A DNA stretch of 64,000 nt from Balanoglossus misakiensis (taxonomy: Eukaryota; Hemichordata), in the NCBI GenBank assembly GCA_040954595.2, contig CM082578.2, positions 9,176,001-9,240,000 on the forward strand, read 5' to 3'. Of this stretch, positions 37,401 through 43,650 are shown in pieces. Under the pieces are notes generated by a model. That model was not told where the DNA came from. It made no database searches and was given only the letters and a program-made list of their open reading frames with translations. Positions within the stretch are counted from its first letter, which is position 1, and each line of letters opens with the position of its first letter. The position numbers were made by a program, and so were the translations under genes.

Positions 37401-38884
37401 TACTGTACCATTCTGTGGTGAGCAGCCTTGCATTGCACACTCTAATCTAATTCAGCATTGCTCTCATTCATAATGCCTTATTTTCTTTCCTCCCTCCCCC
37501 CCCCCTCCCCTCACAGCTTGCCACTGAGGTTCTGGGTCAACCTCATAAAGAACCCCGATTTTGTGTTCGACGTGTACAAGTCGCAGACCGTGGACGCCTG
37601 CCTCTCGGTGGTGGCACAGACCTTCATGGACTCCTGTTCGACTTCGGAGCACAAGCTGGGCAAGGACTCGCCCTCCAGCAAGCTGCTCTATGCCAAAGAC
37701 ATTCCAAACTACAGAAAGTGGGTTTACAGGTGAGTCACGTGTAATTTGTACCTGTTCATATTGTGGAGGTACATATGTCTGGACGTGTGTAGGCTGTAAG
37801 ATCAATGAAGTGCGCTATCACATTCTGAAAGAACACGGAAGACTTAGATGTTCGTAGGATACAGGTTCTCCTCAGGGTTTTTGGATGAAATTCAAAGAAA
37901 ATTGTGTATGATTACATAAGTCAGTAACTCCCACCATAATTTGCCTGGCATTATACAAAGCAAAAACACCCGGGGTTGTCTAGCAACTGGATATCAAACA
38001 AAATGTCAAAAGTGCAGTATCTTTCCCTTGTGATTCACTTAACATTTGAAACTTTATTCTTTTTCTTTGATGACAGAATCTGACATTATCATATGAACAA
38101 TTGTACTGCACACTGTATGCAGACTTCATGTGTTATGCCATTTCATTTGTATCCAGATTGTGTCCAATATGGCCGCTGTGTGAACTGTATGATTTAGTTA
38201 TAATTTCATCATATACATCAGTAATCTTTGAACATGTCCGAACTGAATTTTGGGTTCATATTTTGTACAGAGACACACACGCCTAGTCTGATTGCGTTCC
38301 ATCAAGACTTTCCTCCAGTGTTTTTTTTTTTCTGAACCGGTTCATCCAGTCGGGGCTAGGTCATTGACAGTGGCTCCTCCTCCTTTTTCTTCCTGAAGGT
38401 TTTATCATGACATCAAGAATATGCCGACTATCAGCGATCAAGAGATGAGCTCAGCTCTAGTGGAAGAATCCAGGCTCCACCAGAACGACTTCAACGACAT
38501 GGCAGCCCTCAATGAGCTGTATTTCTATTATGCACAGAAATATAACGAGCCGGTGAGTGTGCAGCTCAGGTTCTATTTCGAGCTTTCCGGGATCTTTCAA
38601 CAGCGCAACCACGGCCAAGGCCACAGGGAGGCATGTTTTTTTGGAGCTGTTGTTTTTCACGCACTGCGGTTGTCCCTCGCCAAATGCGGGCCTATAGCCA
38701 AGAAACTGTTGCAGTCATATCTGAGACAGACTTGTGTTGTAGTAGATGTATTTACAACTTCTTTTGTTTTGTTTTTGTTTAGCTGCAAGAGGCTCTGGAA
38801 GATGTCGACAACGTCAACAGGAGCCGACTCGCCTACAAGTTGGAACAGGTCGACGATATAATGTCCGGCCAATCCACCACCTGA
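237..38884 (+). CDS. plxna: Plexin-A-type semaphorin receptor, complete gene (31 coding exons)
   Basis: Single-pass cell-surface receptor; plexin-A proteins bind semaphorins (often with neuropilin co-receptors) and signal through a cytoplasmic GAP for Rap/R-Ras-type GTPases to steer axons and cells. Joining 31 exons by GT-AG junctions and phase gives 1,910 residues with no stop, close to the usual plexin-A length. Approximate domains: signal peptide 1-19, Sema 20-496, PSI1 505-559, IPT1 560-640, PSI2 645-705, IPT2 706-803, PSI3 806-863, IPT3 864-956, IPT4 957-1047, IPT5 1048-1150, IPT6 1151-1243, TM 1252-1273, coiled juxtamembrane 1279-1304, GAP with inserted Rho-binding domain 1305-1900. The GAP arginine motifs MRDRGN (from 1393) and LRRTE (about 1440) are intact. 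Six IPT domains, the [13 protein letters not shown] juxtamembrane motif and the lack of a C-terminal VTDL-type PDZ ligand favour class A over class B. The start has a good Kozak context (gccatcATGG) and a signal peptide follows it. Very sure of family; class A is family knowledge plus inference. Confidence 0.95.
1633..1821 (+). CDS. plxna: Plexin exon 2: Sema domain
   Basis: Residues 389-451, phase 0 to 0. Acceptor ttatcttttcag ends at 1632; donor gtaagtg starts at 1822. Contains the Sema blade motif [15 protein letters not shown], matching the plexin pattern of 'TxxFxGxxxGxLxK'. Confidence 0.93.
2463..2555 (+). mobile_element. TTAA-flanked MITE-like element, copy 1
   Basis: A 93-bp unit with perfect 13-bp inverted ends TTAACCCTTTCAC ... 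GTGAAAGGGTTAA and a near-palindromic interior. TTAA at both borders followed by CCC resembles the TTAA targets of piggyBac-type elements. No coding capacity, so non-autonomous. Lies in plexin intron 2. Confidence 0.7.
12551..12731. mobile_element. TA-flanked MITE-like element (Tc1/mariner or pogo style)
   Basis: A 181-bp segment with imperfect inverted ends containing ctgtctaaaccgaac on the left and, in reverse complement, cctgtctaaaccaaac on the right, each preceded by TA. Inner degenerate copies of the same motif (acctctataaactggacacc, gcaaaccgaac) recur. The family name is inferred from TA borders and AAACC-type ends. Confidence 0.55.
13782..13810 (+). repeat. Short tandem duplication
   Basis: Two copies of tttaaaaagcttcc in direct tandem in plexin intron 2. 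Confidence 0.7.
21050..21184 (+). CDS. plxna: Plexin exon 3: end of Sema domain
   Basis: Residues 452-496, phase 0 to 0, between ctgtttcag and gtgagtc. Carries [10 protein letters not shown], matching the conserved plexin end-of-Sema motif (LYVMSxxQ) that leads into PSI1. Confidence 0.93.
21884..21902 (-). promoter_or_regulatory. CTCF-like motif (- strand)
   Basis: In reverse complement it reads ATGCCACAAGAGGGCAGTA, sharing the exact 12-mer CCACAAGAGGGC with the site at 62870. Lies in plexin intron 3. Confidence 0.45.
22474..22487. promoter_or_regulatory. RFX X-box-like palindrome
   Basis: GTTGCCACGGTAAC differs at one central base from the X-box consensus GTTRCCATGGYAAC. Plexin intron 3. 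Confidence 0.45.
24374..24483 (+). CDS. plxna: Plexin exon 4: PSI1 (first half)
   Basis: Residues 497-533, ending in phase 2 (codon AA|G) at donor gtatgta. Cysteine pattern [10 protein letters not shown]...DPYCGWC is the classical PSI start, directly after the Sema propeller. Confidence 0.93.
24590..24700 (+). repeat. Imperfect 55-bp tandem duplication containing a splice acceptor
   Basis: Two copies with exact 55-bp offset (24590-24645 and 24645-24700). Both contain gcgccatct and end in tgtttttacag. Each copy supplies a plausible branch/pyrimidine/AG acceptor for exon 5. Confidence 0.8.
24701..24827 (+). CDS. plxna: Plexin exon 5: PSI1 end and IPT1 start
   Basis: Residues 533-575, entering in phase 2 and leaving in phase 0 at gtgagta. 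Completes the PSI1 cysteines (KCSRKADC...GACPSI). The acceptor at 24699-24700 has a near copy 55 bp upstream (24644-24645); only the downstream one keeps the frame. Confidence 0.92.
24854..24938 (-). mobile_element. Diverged copy 3 of the TTAA MITE-like element
   Basis: In reverse complement it shares accaccatggtt and ttgttttctat followed by a gctgga segment with the copy at 2463; both ends have drifted. Lies in the intron between plexin exons 5 and 6. Confidence 0.5.
24991..25150 (+). CDS. plxna: Plexin exon 6: IPT1
   Basis: Residues 576-628, phase 0 to 1, between a T10 tract ending attgcaacag and donor gtgagaa. The sequence [11 protein letters not shown]...LTCSTPSP has the two IPT cysteines typical of the plexin region between PSI1 and PSI2. 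Confidence 0.92.
25306..25514 (+). CDS. plxna: Plexin exon 7: IPT1 end and PSI2
   Basis: Residues 629-698, phase 1 to 0. [11 protein letters not shown] matches the conserved plexin linker before PSI2, and [14 protein letters not shown] is the PSI2 cysteine signature. Confidence 0.93.
25667..25783 (+). CDS. plxna: Plexin exon 8: PSI2 end and IPT2 start
   Basis: Residues 699-737, phase 0 to 0, between gtaattttcag and gtaagtc. SCPQI is the conserved end of the PSI2 region; [10 protein letters not shown] begins the IPT2 fold. Confidence 0.92.
26162..26266 (+). CDS. plxna: Plexin exon 9: IPT2
   Basis: Residues 738-772, phase 0 to 0, between tcttttcaaccag and gtgagcg. [10 protein letters not shown]...TVTCQSAK contains the paired IPT cysteines. 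Confidence 0.9.
26435..26528 (+). CDS. plxna: Plexin exon 10: IPT2 end
   Basis: Residues 773-803, phase 0 to 1, between cattgctttcag and gtaaagc. [15 protein letters not shown] leads into PSI3, as in other plexins (…VxWxGNxxIDNP…). Confidence 0.9.
26935..27122 (+). CDS. plxna: Plexin exon 11: PSI3
   Basis: Residues 804-866, phase 1 to 0. [17 protein letters not shown]...YECGWC is a complete PSI signature; ICPAPTITE is the conserved start of IPT3. Confidence 0.94.
27564..27712 (+). CDS. plxna: Plexin exon 12: IPT3
   Basis: Residues 867-915, phase 0 to 2. [20 protein letters not shown] is the textbook IPT/TIG start (P-x-x-G-P-x-x-G-G-T-x-L-T-I-x-G). Confidence 0.94.
27981..28101 (+). CDS. plxna: Plexin exon 13: IPT3 end
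   Basis: Residues 916-956, phase 2 to 0. [20 protein letters not shown] and FSYV are the late IPT strands. The donor is the less common gtaggt. Confidence 0.9.
29027..29163 (+). CDS. plxna: Plexin exon 14: IPT4 start
   Basis: Residues 957-1001, phase 0 to 2. [22 protein letters not shown] is a second clear TIG start; donor gtgagtg. Confidence 0.93.
30250..30420 (+). CDS. plxna: Plexin exon 15: IPT4 end and IPT5 start
   Basis: Residues 1002-1058, phase 2 to 2. [12 protein letters not shown] and [13 protein letters not shown] are the IPT4 end and the 'Y.DP.I' link found before each plexin IPT. Donor gtagag is weak but gives the only open join. Confidence 0.9.
30611..30704 (+). CDS. plxna: Plexin exon 16: IPT5
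   Basis: Residues 1059-1090, phase 2 to 0. The split Ser codon restores [14 protein letters not shown], the IPT5 G-G-x-x-I-x-V-x-G strand. Confidence 0.92.
31067..31315 (+). CDS. plxna: Plexin exon 17: IPT5 end and IPT6 start
   Basis: Residues 1091-1173, phase 0 to 0. [22 protein letters not shown] and [15 protein letters not shown] reproduce the plexin-A pattern (GFxMDxV; YYPDPxFE). Confidence 0.94.
31640..31795 (+). CDS. plxna: Plexin exon 18: IPT6
   Basis: Residues 1174-1225, phase 0 to 0. [10 protein letters not shown] joins exon 17 to the IPT6 'xGxNLN' motif; [17 protein letters not shown] carries the cysteine pair. Confidence 0.93.
32035..32272 (+). CDS. plxna: Plexin exon 19: end of ectodomain, transmembrane helix, juxtamembrane coil
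   Basis: Residues 1226-1304, phase 0 to 1. The helix [20 protein letters not shown] plus IC (about 1252-1273) is followed by the basic stop-transfer KRKSK and a heptad-like segment ([20 protein letters not shown]), the conserved plexin juxtamembrane helix that helps control dimerisation of the GAP. Confidence 0.96.
32631..32773 (+). CDS. plxna: Plexin exon 20: juxtamembrane and GAP start
   Basis: Residues 1305-1352, phase 1 to 0. [18 protein letters not shown] and [16 protein letters not shown] are near-diagnostic of plexin-A. The residue before PFLDY is Asn (GAGNPFLDY), where vertebrate plexins have Ile (GIPFLDY). Confidence 0.96.
33001..33191 (+). CDS. plxna: Plexin exon 21: GAP, first arginine motif
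   Basis: Residues 1353-1415, phase 0 to 2. [20 protein letters not shown] holds the first GAP arginine motif (Arg1394 and Arg1396 in this model). Acceptor cgttctgcag; donor gtaagtg. Confidence 0.96.
33539..33616 (+). CDS. plxna: Plexin exon 22: GAP
   Basis: Residues 1416-1441, phase 2 to 2 (78 nt). [20 protein letters not shown] followed by KLLLRR begins the second arginine motif; the last Arg codon is split with exon 23. Confidence 0.94.
34451..34664 (+). CDS. plxna: Plexin exon 23: GAP and start of Rho-binding domain
   Basis: Residues 1442-1513, phase 2 to 0. Completes [14 protein letters not shown], the conserved GAP motif; [19 protein letters not shown] leads into the inserted Rho-GTPase-binding domain. 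Confidence 0.96.
35311..35482 (+). CDS. plxna: Plexin exon 24: Rho-GTPase-binding domain
   Basis: Residues 1514-1570, phase 0 to 1. Ubiquitin-like fold region; [20 protein letters not shown] and [10 protein letters not shown] match the plexin pattern 'VKVLxCDTIxQVKEKxLDxxYKxxPYSxRP'. Confidence 0.95.
35596..35688 (+). mobile_element. TTAA-flanked MITE-like element, copy 2
   Basis: Same 93-bp length, same orientation and shared core (tttcaccaccatggttcag ... ggttggacct ... gggtgaaagggttaa) as the copy at 2463. The left terminus has decayed (TTTACC); the right TTAA is intact. Lies in the intron between plexin exons 24 and 25. Confidence 0.7.
35916..36019 (+). CDS. plxna: Plexin exon 25: Rho-binding domain
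   Basis: Residues 1571-1605, phase 1 to 0. [18 protein letters not shown] and [11 protein letters not shown] match the plexin 'LEWRxG..RLxLxDEDxT' block. Confidence 0.95.
36295..36385 (+). CDS. plxna: Plexin exon 26: Rho-binding domain end
   Basis: Residues 1606-1635, phase 0 to 1. [13 protein letters not shown] corresponds to the plexin 'V.DGA.VALVPKQ' strand closing the insert. Confidence 0.95.
36556..36743 (+). CDS. plxna: Plexin exon 27: variable linker and GAP second part
   Basis: Residues 1636-1698, phase 1 to 0. A serine-rich loop ([14 protein letters not shown]) precedes WHLVKQHD and [15 protein letters not shown], where the GAP fold resumes. Confidence 0.95.
36881..37050 (+). CDS. 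plxna: Plexin exon 28: GAP
   Basis: Residues 1699-1754, phase 0 to 2. [32 protein letters not shown] and HTWKSNS are highly conserved plexin GAP helices. Confidence 0.96.
37517..37729 (+). CDS. plxna: Plexin exon 29: GAP
   Basis: Residues 1755-1825, phase 2 to 2. [38 protein letters not shown] and [15 protein letters not shown] form the best conserved plexin block. Acceptor follows a C-rich tract (…cccctcacag). Confidence 0.97.
38399..38552 (+). CDS. plxna: Plexin exon 30: GAP C-terminal part
   Basis: Residues 1826-1877, phase 2 to 0. [20 protein letters not shown] and [16 protein letters not shown] match the plexin C-terminal helices. Acceptor is cttcctgaag; donor gtgagtg at 38553. Confidence 0.95.
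38783..38884 (+). CDS. plxna: Plexin exon 31: C-terminus and stop
   Basis: Residues 1878-1910 and TGA at 38882-38884. [14 protein letters not shown] is the conserved last plexin helix; the tail ends GQSTT, with no hydrophobic C-terminal residue for a class-B type PDZ ligand. Confidence 0.94.
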   Translation: MQEALEDVDNVNRSRLAYKLEQVDDIMSGQSTT

Positions 38885-39049
38885 GAAGGAAAAAAAAAAA
38901 GAAATCAGAAAAAAAATGCCAGCATGACAGTGCCATTCCCAACCCCAAGATGATTGCCCCGTCAGATAAATGGGTGAAATGCGAAGAAATCATTAGGAGT
39001 TAAAAATCAAACTGCTGCAAATCAAGTCCTAGGATACATTTAGTTATAC

Positions 39050-39055
39050 AATAAA
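39050..39055 (+). terminator. Candidate proximal poly(A) signal of plexin
   Basis: AATAAA 166 bp after the plexin stop codon. It would give a short 3' UTR. Confidence 0.4.
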
Positions 39056-42050
39056 GATGGCTAACCATAGTTACAGACATACATTTCAGTTTACGCCAGC
39101 ATAAAAGTTGTACGAATTTCAGCGTTCGCTACAGTTGTGACTGAGCAATTCCAGCTGTGCTTGCAGAAGTAAGAAACGGTGGAGTTCTTTCAGTGAAAGC
39201 GTAATCTGTGCTTTAAATTTGCCTAACAATTGTTCAGAAGCTAGTTTATTATTATTTTTTATTTTTTTGGTCCACTGTCATTTACTGTTTCTTGGGGATT
39301 TCTGTGGGTGATGTGACACCTGTTGCAAGAATTAAAAATGTGTAATGAATTAATGGCAGGCCAAAGGTCAGTCATGAGAAATGAGCAAAAAAAACAGGAA
39401 GCAAGAATATGAATGGGATGGGTTTAATACATCCGATGGGGGGGGGGGGGATTTTGATTTTGAACTTCAGTTTGGATTAACACACTGCCACTAACAGTGT
39501 AACAAGGTTTATAATTTTAATATGTATGTATATATAGAGAGAGAATTATATTCACCAAAGCCTGTATTCCTTTGCCAATGTATAGCGCTAATTTTCTTTG
39601 GTTTGAGCGATCCATTGACAAGAAACGGCAATGTCATTGGCCTGTAGTTCGTGGAGGATTGAACAGGAGACTGTCAGCCTTGTTTAGCCGAGATCATAGG
39701 AGATCATTGACCCGTTCTGTCACTTCACAATCGGGTAATCGACAGTGCATTTCAAAGAAGCCTGGCTGTGTCTTCTGACGAAGTATTCACTTTTCCGTCT
39801 CCTGCTATCGTATCAGTCGATGATCAAGGGGATTGGAACCTTATTTCTTTGTTTGCGTGTGCGCGGAGAAGCATGATTCAAAAGGGAAAGTTCTAAAGCT
39901 TGACCTTTCGGGTTTTTCGACTGTAATTGATCAATGACACCTCCCCGGGTGTTTGTCCTTCATGATTTCAGGTTAAAATAGATGAGAATGTTGTGCAAAG
40001 AAAGAAACAAAACAAAAAACGAGATGGAAAGTTCTTTATTTATTTATTTACCATTTGCTGTTGTATCAGTTGGGATTAGGGAGATCGCGATCGTGTTTCT
40101 TTGTCTGTGTCATTCATCCGTGAAAGGGGCACTTCTTACCTGCGCCGTTGTCATGGATGAGAGCATGACGAAAAGGATGACGTCTGCTGTTTCTCTTCTT
40201 TTGGGGGCCAAAATTGACGCAAATGTCATGCAAAGAAGGAAGTATACATCATATACTCAAAGTGGCATGAAAAAAGTAGGATATAAGATCAAAGGGAAAA
40301 TGTCATTGTGTGTAATACAAGGAAAACGTTTACTGTCTTTTAGACTTTCGTGGGTTATTTTTGTCTCGTCAAGTAACTTGTGTTGTCATGGCAGCCGTGT
40401 CGACCACCAGTTGGTAACCTTGTTCCCTTAGGCATAAAAAAAAAATAATCCAAAATATCAATTACCGGGTAAATATTAAAACCACTTCCTTGGATGGATT
40501 GATGTCATGCTGTATAGATAGATTAATGCCGAGTGAAGGTCATGGATGAATGATGAGGCTCTATCTTTGACAGAAGGGTGTATTGTCAGTTTAGTATTCC
40601 CAGTATGTTTTGTGAGGCACCCCCATCAGTGCACTGCTTTTTGCAGTCTTGACGTTCATATTAATGTCTCTCACCAGAAATCAGTGCGTTTGTGTGAGTA
40701 TATGCACATGCTGTTCCCTGGTACTAAGATTAACCTGATGATGTGGTTATTCATCCCATCAGTTGGTTTGCCATCTCTGCGACCCATCATAGCAATAAAT
40801 ATTAACTTTTTTTTGAAAAGGTAAAGTTAAATAATGCTGGTTTACTGATGAGATTTGCACCAAGCGTATGGTTCATTTATTGTTTTCCGCTGGTTGGTTA
40901 TTTGATGGGGTATACGAAATGCAATTGGTCAATCTGGGTAAATGTTTTTTTTAAGCACAGCAGGGAGAGTTTGAAAGCCACAACAACAAAAAAGATGATG
41001 TTGCTCTTGTCTTACCAGGATGTTGTTTGGAGCTCATTGTGAAAAACACAACCCTGCCATTCCGTTATGTTTTAGCCCCCCTGGAAATAGTGGAATTAGC
41101 CCTGGCTCACAAAGGGGAGAGAGTCTGCAAGCAGTGACTTTGTTTGATTTGCATGTTTTGGGGGCATCGGGTGTATATTTGTTTTAACCATGCAGAGTTT
41201 CTGAGTAAGAGTCACATTTACTTAATATGCAAAAGCTGGCTTCCCGTTATGGTGCTCACGAGATCCCCCTCAGTCAGTCAATTATTCAGTTAAATATCAC
41301 TTTTGTCCCGGGGCAAAATCTTCAGAATTCAACTGACAAGTCGTCATGCTTTTCAAACATCAGTCACATGAGCACATGCATATTCTATGGGGAAATCCTA
41401 TTTAACTAAAAACTGACTACATTATGGTGCTTTTTCTTCATAAACTTGGCTTATGCAAATTTCTGTATTACTCATATTTTATACCACATAGAAGCAGTCT
41501 TTGTGTACCAATCAAATTAAGTCTTCCTGTAGTCAAAGGCAGTAATTCTCGTTATTGTGCTTACACATATTTTTCTTGCACAAATTGTTATTCTGGATTT
41601 ATGTTGTTACATTAGGAGGTGGAACCGTTTAGTTTACCGGCAATGAAACAATGTCTCTGTATAAGGCTCTATGTTGCATTTTTATTTTCCTACTAGAGAT
41701 TTATGTATTCTTAGCAATACTGGTGTCTATATGCCAGAATATATGAATGTGGTCTATCACAAGATTTATCACCAGAAATGTTCAATGCAGAATTAATACA
41801 CTTGATTTTCTTTAAAAGGCAATTAAGACAATTCAGTGGATAATTAAGCTAGTTAATACTGTCTCTCAAAGAATATGTAATATTATCAAACAAGAAGTAG
41901 TTGTGTGGGTTTTTTTATATTAAGCTTTAATGTGGATACTTAAAGTATTATTGCAAAGTTTGCTGTCTGCCATGTGCTCGCAAATCAATTGATGAATCAA
42001 CTGCTGTATTTTGATTTTGAGCAGTTATGTCACTAGCTTTCATTGGTTGT

Positions 42051-42128
42051 TTCTATGGAATTTAGGCTGTTAAGTTATCTTTGATTGGTTTCTATGGAAT
42101 TTAGGCTGTTAAGTTATCTTTGATTGGT
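42051..42128 (+). repeat. Perfect 39-bp tandem duplication
   Basis: Two identical 39-bp units (42051-42089, 42090-42128) beginning ttctatggaatttaggctg and ending tttgattggt. Each ends in ATTGG, a reverse CCAAT box, with further ATTGG copies just outside. Lies in the putative plexin 3' UTR. Confidence 0.85.
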
Positions 42129-43547
42129 TGCAATTGATTCTAAGCAAAACTGTGATTGGCTGTTGCTATGGATGATATTTAAATGTCAGCTGCACATGAA
42201 CTATTTGTAAATATTATACATGTCGATCATTAACTTTGGAAAATAGTCTTTGGGGAATATCCTTTGCACTAGTCACAATTCCTGTCAGCATTTTCAGTCA
42301 GCATTTAAGTTTTGGGCAAAGAAAACCAATATTAATCGTACAACGGTGTTTAAGAAGATAATAGCATGCTGAAAATATTAACATTTTATAGCTGTAAAGA
42401 TATTTTTATTGCTAGGTTCATAATAGTGTCTGTTTCTGTCGGCAGGCAGGGACCTCTCATGTAACCTGGGGTTTTGGATTAGGGGGAATTTCTCTTTTTG
42501 TAACTAGACAAAGTACTTTTTTTAATAACAGAAGGGCTTTAGAAAGAAAGTGTATATTGTATGAATTTGAGTGTAAAATATGAAGTCCTTTCTTTCTCAA
42601 TGCATCATATGCAATTCTCTGATTTTAAACCTGTATATATGGTGGAATTATTACTAATGAACTAGTGTGGGCAGGAGGGAGATGACTGAAATCTCGAATC
42701 AAGTTATTATAGAAAAATTGTTGTAGTTGGCAGTAAGTAACACATGTAATGAAATCGTGTTTTTCCCCCACACAAGAATTTGTCTGATAGTGGATTTGTG
42801 TATGCTGCAGAATACTAGAACGCCATTTCGAGCACTGTAGGTTGTTGTGTGACATTGGTGACATCAATCCGGGATGATTAAATATTCATTAAGGGTTGTC
42901 CATAGGATGGTCCAAGGGGAGGGGGATTTTGTAGACTTGCACTCTAAGTTGGTCTGAAGAAGAAGAAAAAAGGACTGCCAAGACATGCAAAGAATTTTTG
43001 TAGTTGTGTAAAACTTAGACAAAGTACACATTTTAACAGGAATTTATAAACTGACATTGTACTTCTTTAGTCACGCAATTTAACAGGTTTGCAGGATAAT
43101 GAATTTGTTTAACTAGCACGAAAGTAGACAACCGCAATTTTCGATGTCCGATCAACTCACCCTTCTGACTAAGTGCAGAAGGGGTGAGATGTTAGCAGTT
43201 ACTCATCAGCAACTTCCATCACCGGCTGATGGCTTTCAAATAACACTTACAGTTTAGCATAAAATACATGCAAGGGAGGTTGTTTTTTTATGGTTTGTCA
43301 TATAAGGTTCTGTAAAGCTGTCGCCAAAAGCAATGATATTTTTGTATGTATGGTTTCACAACACGATGCAACAGTCGCCATAGTAGTACTGCTTCCAATA
43401 AAACAGTTGCATTTATTTTCCTAATTATTAAAAAGAATGGGATTTTCGTGGTTGAAAAAAGATAGCATTTGCACTAGAGGAGTAATTTTTTGGATGCATT
43501 ATTTGAAGATGTTTGTATTGATCAGTGATCCAGTGTCGGAAGATTCT

Positions 43548-43553
43548 AATAAA
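43548..43553 (+). terminator. Candidate distal poly(A) signal of plexin
   Basis: AATAAA followed within about 30 bp by GT-rich sequence (cctgtgtgatgg), close to where CpG density rises to the intergenic level. It would give a 3' UTR of about 4.7 kb. Confidence 0.4.
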
Positions 43554-43650
43554 ATTTGTAAAACCTGACCTGTGTGATGGCGTCATGGTCATCGATGTAC
43601 ATTTTTCCGCTACATAGTCAGAATTTTCATTTTGTTTGTTGTCATGTGAC

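Larger units (their letters stand above)
38885..43650 (+). other. Probable long 3' UTR or trailer of plexin
   Basis: AT-rich DNA, strongly CpG-poor between about 41.0 and 42.9 kb, continuing the low CpG density of the plexin body. Candidate poly(A) signals AATAAA lie at 39050-39055, 43397-43402 and 43548-43553, the last followed by a GT-rich stretch. A Pumilio-type TGTAAATA occurs near 42207. ORFs here (up to 149 codons) show no protein features. The extent of the UTR is inferred. Confidence 0.5.

Noticed and set aside
39982-40431. 149-codon ORF after the plexin stop
   Set aside because: Lies in the probable 3' UTR; contains hydrophobic stretches but no coherent membrane topology or family match.
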